In this document: positions 57,641 to 64,000 of the stretch, one piece after another | How the letters are laid out: every line of letters starts with the position of its first letter | Position numbering within the stretch: the stretch's first letter is position 1 | NCBI GenBank assembly: GCA_905178155.1 | Contig: CAJINV010000013.1 | Coordinates: forward strand, 1,546,833 to 1,610,832 | DNA length: 64,000 nt | Direction of reading: 5' to 3' | Origin: Amoebophrya sp. A120 | Taxonomy: Eukaryota; Sar; Dinophyceae; Syndiniales; Amoebophryaceae | Translations under genes and position numbers: made by a program | Notes under the pieces: model-generated | Database searches by the model: none | What the model was told of the DNA's origin: nothing | What the model saw: only the letters and a program-made list of their open reading frames with translations

Positions 57641-59013
57641 TCGATACTGTCGCGTAGGAGTTCTGGGGGAGGCGGTTTTATGTGGTCTTTCTGACTTCTA
57701 CTAGACGGGGGCGGCGTCTGCTTTTGTTCTGTTACGTCGAAGGAAGAAAACGGAACAACTGCGGGAAGGAATAAAATGTCAGGTACTAGTTAGAGGGTAA
57801 AATGGTACACAAGTGCGATGTCGGAAGTAGAGCAAGGGTGATAGGGTAAACGTGGGAAGATCACCTGCCTCGTCTTCTGGAATCTTTATTCGGGTAGCTA
57901 GCGTAGACGTCGCAACAGAAGTACGGCAAGCAGTTCGTTTCTACAAAGATCGAACTCTTCTCACTTCATAAGACAAAGATTCATATCCTGAAAAAAGCTA
58001 CGTACTTTTGCAGGTGGTGGGGGAACCACGGGGTGAGTGAGCGGGGGACTCGGGGGGGGAGGGGCAAAATCTGCAAAAACCTGTTTTTTTCATCGAGGAG
58101 GGATCCGTTTTTGAGGATTTGCGTGAAGTTGCGATTTTCTTTCCTCTGCAACAACTCACACTCTGCAGACACTTCTGAATCTGCGACTGCTGGCTTGGCA
58201 ACTGCAGCACTCGTCGCATAAGAACAAATTTGGTACCGATGGGCGTGTATTCGCTCCTTTTGTGACCGATTCTTGAGAAAGACTACAAAAAGAAAAAACT
58301 ACCAAACAAAAAACGGATCTTGGGGCTCGATTTCATTTTTTCCAAGGGATATCGAATCGAGCGATTATTTTCAGATCATTTTTGCTTTCGGATATCTTTA
58401 CCGAATGAAAAAGCTCTGCAGCAATGCACACCAGAAAAAAAGACGGAAATTTGTTGAATTTCCTCAGCGGCAAGCTTCTCACAAATAAAGAACCCGTAGG
58501 TCTGGGCCTCTCGTTGAAATCTTTCCAGCAGCGGTTCTTACACCGACAGAGAGAAGTACAGCAGTCTGATAGTGCGTAGTGTTTGATAAAGCAAAAGTTG
58601 CCACCAGTATGTGATAAAACAGAAAGCTTCGCACATGAAACACTTGCACGTCCAACAGACACCGTCGTCAGAGAAGAAAGATGAGGAAAGGAACAACTAC
58701 ACTCTCCTCGTTTACTGTACATGCACAACATGATATACGGGAAATAACTGAGTACTTACCGCTGGAACTCGCACTCGAGATACACTTGGATTTCCTGCAT
58801 GCCGCAATCCCAAATACTATATGAATGACCTGTCCTTCTGGGTAGAATATCAAAAACTCAAAATTTCAAAACGTGAACTACCGGCGCATCGTCCTACTGT
58901 GTATGACTCGGAAACTCTAAAATTCCTCTAGAAGGCGAAGCATTCTTTATTTGTTTTTCGACATCATCTGAAAAATGCGTGCGACAGATCTTCTGTCGCG
59001 ACATCGCAACCCT
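57641..59013. other. Intergenic
   Basis: AT-rich with short ORFs only. Nothing recognisable on either strand. Confidence 0.45.
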
Positions 59014-60744
59014 TCAGTAGACAATTCCATTCACTTTCTTCCACGTCCTAAATACCTGTGCGCACTGGTCTTTCAAAATGTTCATTTTCGGCTGGTTTCG
59101 CGTAAGGTCCTTGCTTGCCTCCTCGTGGCAATTGTGTTTCCGGTGATGGTGGTGACGGTGCTTTTTTGACGAGGGGTCCTGTTCTTCGGCGCTATTGCTT
59201 ATTTGCTTCACCTCAGACGAGATAGCAGTGGTGGACTGTGGCGCGGCGCTAGTAGATGATGAAACTCCGGGGATATTAACATTATCTTCACCAAGAACGG
59301 ACATTTGGACTGCTCCGAGTTCAAGAACTGGAGAAGCCGGGCGAGCCTGTTCGTCTTCTGCTCTGCCGTGCTCTACAACGGCTGCAGCAGTTGTAGTCGT
59401 ACTACTCCCCGTAGTTGCAGAGGGCGTGGCAAGAGCTTGTTTCGTTTCCACAGTAAAATTAGCAGGCTTTTGTTCTGTGCTACTCGCCCCCGCCCCCAAG
59501 CCTTCGTACAGCTTGACCCTTCCCACGTTTGCCCAACAGAGCGCCGCAATGCTCATTTCGTTCAGGTACATCTCGCTCCTCTCGAAGGCGCAGTGCAGCA
59601 CGCTCGTTTCCTTCGGCAAGTGGTGCTTCTGCAACTTCGCACAGGCCAGCTCGATGCAAGCCGTTATCGGGGAGATGGTTGGGTCCTCGCCCTTATGTTC
59701 ATCCAGAGATGTTGTTGAGCCGACCACCTGCAGCGCTTCCTCTGCCCGAAACTCCTGCCCGTCAACAATCAACACGACCGCCGGGGTCCCGACGCTACTT
59801 CGCATTTGTGCCGGATCTAGCGACGGGTGCGTACTGGAGTGGTGGTGGTGTTTTTTAGCGTTAATATTCTTATCTTCGTTTGCATAATTTAAATTCTTCC
59901 CTTGGAGCTCCTCGTTGCTTTTCACGATTTCGATGGTCAAAAACTTGCCCCGAAACTTGCTGTCCTGCTTTTTAGAAGGAGCTGGGGATGCGGTTGAATT
60001 TTTGGTACTAGTAGCACCATCAGCCTCAGCTTTAGTAGTAGTGTCCACTTCTGGCGATGCGGCTGCTTCTGATTTATTTTCGACGGCATTCACTCCAAGA
60101 CGACTCGATGACCCCTTATCGTTGCTGGTCGGGCCGCCTTTAATATTCCCTTGCTCCGCTTGTCTTTTATCCAGCCACTTTTGTACCCCGTCCATTTCGT
60201 CGTAGAAAGCCTTGTCGTTGAAGCCGAAAGCCGCAGCGGTGTCTCGGTCCACTCCCACATACACATTGCGAATCCAGGGCGCACGCGCGATCGCCCCGCG
60301 GCACATCGGACACGGTTCCGCGGTGGTGTACAGGTCGTAGGAGGGCGTTTTTGTAGTACTGTTTTTCAAAATTATATCGGGATCAACTACATCCCCGCTG
60401 ACGGCTGAAGTAGTCGGGTTCATGTTATTTGCATCGCCGCACACTATTGGTGAGTCAGCGTCTATTCCCGTCGTAGTTGATGAAAAAATTCGGTTCGCGG
60501 CCACACGCAACGCGTTCATCTCGCCGTGCCGGGTCGGATTGTTTTCCAGCAGTACCGTGTTGTGCTCGCAGGACACCAAGCGATTGGTGCGCCAGTTGAC
60601 AATCGAGCAGCCGAAGGGCCCCCCGTCTTTCGCAACGACCCCGGCGTAGGCACTGGCACAGGCGGCGAGCATCCATGCCTGTTCGGTGTCATTACAGGAG
60701 GCCGTGGCGCTGCCAGCACACGAGGAGAAGCACGGCAGTGGCAT
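59014..60744 (-). CDS. Nucleoside/nucleotide deaminase with degenerate second domain
   Basis: Single exon, 576 residues, ATG at 60744. Residues 24-190 are a cytidine-deaminase-fold domain: H73-G-E75-MNALRVA supplies the zinc His and catalytic Glu, and TTAEPC145PMC148 the zinc cysteines. VYVGVDRDTAAAFGFNDKAF with FYDEM is typical of the guanine deaminase (GuaD) branch, so purine-base deamination is likelier than cytidine (inference). After a Lys/Ser/Thr-rich linker, residues about 270-430 look like a second deaminase domain. SPITACIELACAKL stands where HAE would be, ERSEMYLNEMSIAALCW where PCxxC would be, then ANVGRVKLYEG. It has lost the zinc ligands. This recalls Tad2/Tad3-type active plus inactive partners, but fused in one chain. 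The tail is low-complexity and His-rich. Confidence 0.8.
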   Translation of the reverse strand: MPLPCFSSCAGSATASCNDTEQAWMLAACASAYAGVVAKDGGPFGCSIVNWRTNRLVSCEHNTVLLENNPTRHGEMNALRVAANRIFSSTTTGIDADSPIVCGDANNMNPTTSAVSGDVVDPDIILKNSTTKTPSYDLYTTAEPCPMCRGAIARAPWIRNVYVGVDRDTAAAFGFNDKAFYDEMDGVQKWLDKRQAEQGNIKGGPTSNDKGSSSRLGVNAVENKSEAAASPEVDTTTKAEADGATSTKNSTASPAPSKKQDSKFRGKFLTIEIVKSNEELQGKNLNYANEDKNINAKKHHHHSSTHPSLDPAQMRSSVGTPAVVLIVDGQEFRAEEALQVVGSTTSLDEHKGEDPTISPITACIELACAKLQKHHLPKETSVLHCAFERSEMYLNEMSIAALCWANVGRVKLYEGLGAGASSTEQKPANFTVETKQALATPSATTGSSTTTTAAAVVEHGRAEDEQARPASPVLELGAVQMSVLGEDNVNIPGVSSSTSAAPQSTTAISSEVKQISNSAEEQDPSSKKHRHHHHRKHNCHEEASKDLTRNQPKMNILKDQCAQVFRTWKKVNGIVY

Positions 60745-61947
60745 GTTGTTTGTGCTAGTTAGAAAGCCACCAGTTGCTGGAATTTACATAAGTACTTACA
60801 ATGCAACGTAGTCTTCTGGTGCGTGCGCGTGGTGCGTTGTAAAAAGGAACTAAAAAAAGCGTGGAAAGTAGAGACAACTGCAGCGTCACCCGAGTCCTGT
60901 TTAGAGCCGCTTGCTTCAAACTGATGCGACAACTTGAAAGTCGCTTGTGGCCTCTAAGAAAAATGGCGTGAGGCTTATATCAAAAACATGAGAGAATATC
61001 AGGTGCGCAGGGGGATACGATATCCCTGTACTGAGTACAAACGAAAACCGAGAGGCCACAGCATATCTATGTATGCAAACTTGGACGAGGTAAGTACTAC
61101 CGCACGACCTGTTAGTAGGCAAGGGAATTTCGGCCGCCACGATTAAACGTTGCACGATGAAACGTTGCACGATAAAACGTTGCACGATTTTCGGAAAAAA
61201 AGATTTTCAAAACCGTGGTGCACGTGCTTGTTGATTACTATACCGCACGAAAGAGACCACAACGAACGAGCAACAGTACGCGAAGACTTGCACGAAGACG
61301 ATGGATATAGGCGCACGCAGCGATGCAACAACAGTACTGGGGACGCCGGCTTCTATCTGCACTTTGAACTCCTCAGGGGCGCAATCGCGATCTGGTATTC
61401 ATAGTCATGTAACAGAACGAGATCATGCTGAAGTGCGGATGCCGAAGCAGAGACGCGAACCTATAGGCACGAGTGTCTGAAAATCATATACGAACCTATG
61501 TACTTTTACACGACACTGCAAACGCTGGAAAACCGCGACGCCATTGTGCCCAGAGCAGCCTCTATAATCGTAGTGCTTCTTCTTTCCTACGGCCTGGGCC
61601 TAATTTTTTCTTGTTCTGTGTGTGTTCCTTTCACGACGCGTTTGACCGCATCAAACCAAGTGAGAAGATTCTACCAGCACACGATGGCACAGTATCCACG
61701 CAGCGGCCTTTTGTTCTCACTGAAACTGATGACCATCAGATCATCTCAGTAAAACCTCAGTCGGGTGAATATTTCGTTGATGCGCTTCGGATACTCGTCG
61801 TGCGAGGCGACCAGGTCTGTATGGAAGCAAAACACCGAGGAGTCTGAGAAGTTTACTCAACTTTGTACTTTTGCAGCTCGGGGCAACTACACAGAAATGA
61901 CGTCGAAAAACTGCCTTTAGCAACTTCTCGAACGAACGAAACCGATT
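60745..61947. other. Intergenic
   Basis: Contains a triple 15-bp tandem repeat (see 61144-61188) and a hydrophobic plus-strand ORF at 61498-61752 (SIIVVLLLSYGLGLIFSC) that I cannot support as a gene. Confidence 0.4.
61144..61188. repeat. Three copies of a 15-bp tandem repeat
   Basis: Unit aaacgttgcacgatN repeated three times in tandem between genes. Confidence 0.8.
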
Positions 61948-62469
61948 CTACTTGAGAGACTTCTCTACTAGACTCGCGATTTTTTCACCTCCATACTCAG
62001 ACAGGTCGTGGTTCTCAACGCCATTGATCTCGGTCACCGGACCCAGGCCCGCAACGGCAATCTTCCACTCCATGTAGCGGTAGAGAAATCCGAGAATCCA
62101 ATCCGAAGTGATGTATCAAAAGGAAAAATCCCCCCTCCCCATATCAAAGTTGCTATCTGTGTTGCGGGATTTGTGTACACAAATCAGCTCTGTCTTGCAG
62201 TAAAGGACTGCAGGCACATGCGAAGCCTGGAAAGGGCTGGCGGCAAGTGGGCGCTCAGCATGGCAGACCTCTGCCCTGTTGGCGCAGCAGCATTACAAAT
62301 CGCCGGCGTAAAGCGGCGGAAGCTCTAGCTTTGCTCTCTTGCAAGACAGACCTGATTTGTGACCCCAAATCAGCATCACAAACTTTCAAAAGGATGCCTT
62401 TTCGATATGGGGAGGGGGGATTTTTCCTTGCGATATGATGTAACCGTTGATCAGACGGCCGGAGACGAC
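61948..62469 (-). CDS. TMCO4/DUF726 family protein, C-terminal two exons only
   Basis: The exon at 62469-62436 follows a CAG acceptor and reads [11 protein letters not shown]. After an F4 introner the next exon (62113-61948) continues [25 protein letters not shown] and [20 protein letters not shown] to a TAG stop. This matches the conserved C-terminus of the DUF726 (TMCO4, yeast Mil1) alpha/beta-hydrolase-like membrane proteins (SGRxINGY, DWLLxFLYR, AGLxPV, GVENxDLS). The family's helices and the GxSxG region should lie upstream. I find none of them between 62470 and 64000, so either the preceding intron is long and contains the repeats there, or this is a truncated remnant. The frame is intact. 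Confidence 0.75.
62114..62435 (-). mobile_element. Introner, family F4
   Basis: Ends tatcaaaaggaaaaatcccc and gggggatttttccttgcgat then a. 5-bp flanking repeat tgatg. In-frame join [11 protein letters not shown] in the conserved DUF726 motif. Same family as 24519-24840. Confidence 0.92.
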
Positions 62470-63506
62470 CTGGAATGCGAATGATAAAGATACAATATGG
62501 CCATACTAACTACGGATTTTCAAAGTAGTCCAAAAAATTTCAGGGTCTCCGCGCGTATGCCTCACTGTGTTGTCTTTGCTTATGCGAAATCTGTCGCCCG
62601 CTAATGAGGCTGTGGGTGCGCAGATTCATTGAACTAGTGAACTAGGCAGGTTGCTACTGGGGCCGCCAGTTTCTGGAGCTGCGGACCCGGGTCATGTTTG
62701 AATCTTTCGTAAGATCCTCTTGGTCGTGGAGGCAATCGCACCCCCAAGAGAAGCCAAGGGGCTTCCCACAGCTTCTTGCACTCCCCATGTGCGCCGGGGC
62801 TGTAGGTGATGGCCCCGAACTCTTCGACGAGGCAGAAGGCGTTGAAATTGTGGCCCTGTGTCACATCCACGATGGTGCTGCGCCGTTCTTCCGACACGTC
62901 CCGCGTAGCCTCTTCGACAGAGGATGGGTGGCAGACCCAGTCTTCACGCTGCTCTTTTCAACCCACCACCCCCCCTTCGCTGGAAATATCAGCGCCCCCG
63001 CCTTCCCCTTCAATTTTCGTCCTAGTCCACACCTGCCGGGTTTTTTGCTTCTGCGCTGCGCCCGCCTGCTTTTGCATAGAGCAGTGGGCGCCGAACCAGG
63101 CGGGCCGCGCTTCAGTAGCGCAGCCACATGCGGCACAACTTCACCGCGCGAAGCCCGCAGGCGGCAGCCCGTCCATAACAATGGCCGCGAGTGTCTTTGG
63201 TGTGGGGAGTTTTCAAGGCCGTAGTGTTTTGCGCCTTGATTTAGCCGACACGAACTGCAGGGGGCGGGCGCACTGGAAAAAGGCGAGCGAATCTCTCGGC
63301 GGCCTATGAAGGACAATCCAGTGGCCAACCGGAAGTCCAACACAGTAGGGCTTCAGCTGCGCTGGCTCTAAACCTGTACATAGTACAGACCTACGTACGT
63401 ATGCGCCACACCTTCTCTTATCCGAATACAAGACTCTTCCGAAGCTCAAGCAAAGCGAGAAAAACGAAAGACGCAAGCGAAGCGCGATCCTACTCGGGCA
63501 TGCGAA
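62470..63506. other. GC-rich stretch of unknown nature
   Basis: From about 62640 to 63340 the DNA is GC-rich with overlapping ORFs in several frames (longest minus 62861-63343, 161 codons). I recognise no protein. It could be the intron of the DUF726 gene, or inserted DNA like the GC-rich part of the 15.6-18.4 kb block. Confidence 0.4.
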
Positions 63507-64000
63507 TCAGGTAGAAGAAGGGAACCGAAAAAGGCGAGCTTGTCCGAGGACCGAAAAAGCATATCTCATCCTCACAAAGCCAAAACTCAAATCCCTCGGC
63601 TTCACAAAGCCAAAACTCAAATCCCTCGGCTTAATAAAGCCAAAACTCAAATCCCTCGGCTTAATAAAGCCAAAACTCAAATCCCTCGGCTTAATAAAGC
63701 CAAAACTCAAATCCCTCGGCTTAATAAAGCCAAAACTCAAATCCCTCGGCTTAATAAAGCCAAAACTCAAATCCCTCGGCTTAATAAAGCCAAAACTCAA
63801 ATCCCTCGGCTTAATAAAGCCAAAACTCAAATCCCTCGGCTTAATAAAGCCAAAACTCAAATCCCTCGGCTTAATAAAGCCAAAACTCAAATCCCTCGGC
63901 TTAATAAAGCCAAAACTCAAATCCCTCGGCTTAATAAAGCCAAAACTCAAATCCCTCGGCTTAATAAAGCCAAAACTCAAATCCCTCGGCTTAATAAAGC
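63507..64000 (-). repeat. 30-bp minisatellite, open as a 10-residue repeat
   Basis: About 14 near-perfect copies of a 30-bp unit (ccaaaactcaaatccctcgg then cttaataaag) run from about 63582 to the window edge. The two leftmost copies have ttcac instead of ttaat. On the minus strand the unit reads SFGFIKPRDL without stops, ending SFGFVRMRYAFSVLGQARLF and a stop at 63507. A repeat of exactly ten codons could be coding, with the N-terminus outside the window, or a non-coding array that happens to be open. No Met is seen besides an ATT/alternative start. Confidence 0.8.

Noticed and set aside
62861-63343. 161-codon minus-strand ORF in GC-rich DNA
   Set aside because: Overlaps other open frames in the same GC-rich stretch; Arg/Pro/Gly-rich composition and no recognisable motif.
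63582-64000. Possible CRISPR array (regular 30-bp repeats)
   Set aside because: Units are directly adjacent with no spacers, and the context is eukaryotic. It is a minisatellite.
1-64000. Dinoflagellate spliced-leader relics at gene starts
   Set aside because: I looked for the CCATTTTGGCTCAAG-like core upstream of the gene starts and did not see it. SL sequences are added in trans, so absence is not evidence against the host.

Overview
This window looks like nuclear DNA of a dinoflagellate-type alveolate, most likely a Syndiniales parasite such as Amoebophrya. The organism is an inference, for three reasons. (1) Every gene I can recognise lies on the minus strand, as in the long one-way gene arrays of dinoflagellates. 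(2) Coding exons carry many short elements with terminal inverted repeats (TIRs) and 3-6 bp flanking direct repeats. Removing an element plus one repeat copy restores the reading frame. These are introners, and most cannot be spliced as GT-AG introns, as is known for Amoebophrya. (3) Proteins are rich in Ser/Thr/Ala/Glu low-complexity stretches. I saw no bacterial operons, rRNA, tRNA or CRISPR.

Layout, in plus coordinates with all genes on the minus strand:
0-1.8 kb: 3'-partial membrane-anchored protein. 2.8-8.7 kb: very large unknown secretory protein with four introners. 9.9-10.8 kb: unknown nuclear-like protein. 10.9-14.2 kb: JmjC-type dioxygenase.
15.2-21.4 kb: three tandem paralogues (C, B, A). 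The 5' end of C is split by about 2.8 kb of satellite-like repeats. B carries an introner that A lacks.
22.9-26.5 kb: PAN/apple-domain protein packed with introners, then a small unknown ORF. 26.7-30.8 kb: large membrane-anchored unknown.
31.6-34.5 kb: triose-phosphate/nucleotide-sugar transporter family member (TPT/SLC35). 35.7-38.6 kb: protein with paired degenerate EF-hands. 39.3-39.7 kb: splicing factor SF3B5. 40.9-44.7 kb: mRNA capping guanylyltransferase.
46.8-55.4 kb: long gene (or two) built of repeated Cys-rich modules with Thr-rich linkers. 56.4-57.6 kb: unknown acidic protein. 59.0-60.7 kb: nucleoside deaminase with a degenerate second deaminase-like domain. 61.9-62.5 kb: last two exons of a TMCO4/DUF726 protein. 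63.5-64 kb: 30-bp minisatellite, open as a 10-residue repeat on the minus strand.

I count 28 introners in six TIR families (F1 about 16, F2 three, F3 three, F4 two, F5 one, F6 three), plus two relics. They coexist with ordinary GT-AG introns (for example in SF3B5, the JmjC gene and the Cys-module gene). The strongest leads are the multi-family introner invasion, one insertion inside the catalytic lysine motif of the capping enzyme, the paralogue pair that differs by an introner, and the phase-1 Cys modules. All exon joins are read by eye and have no transcript support.
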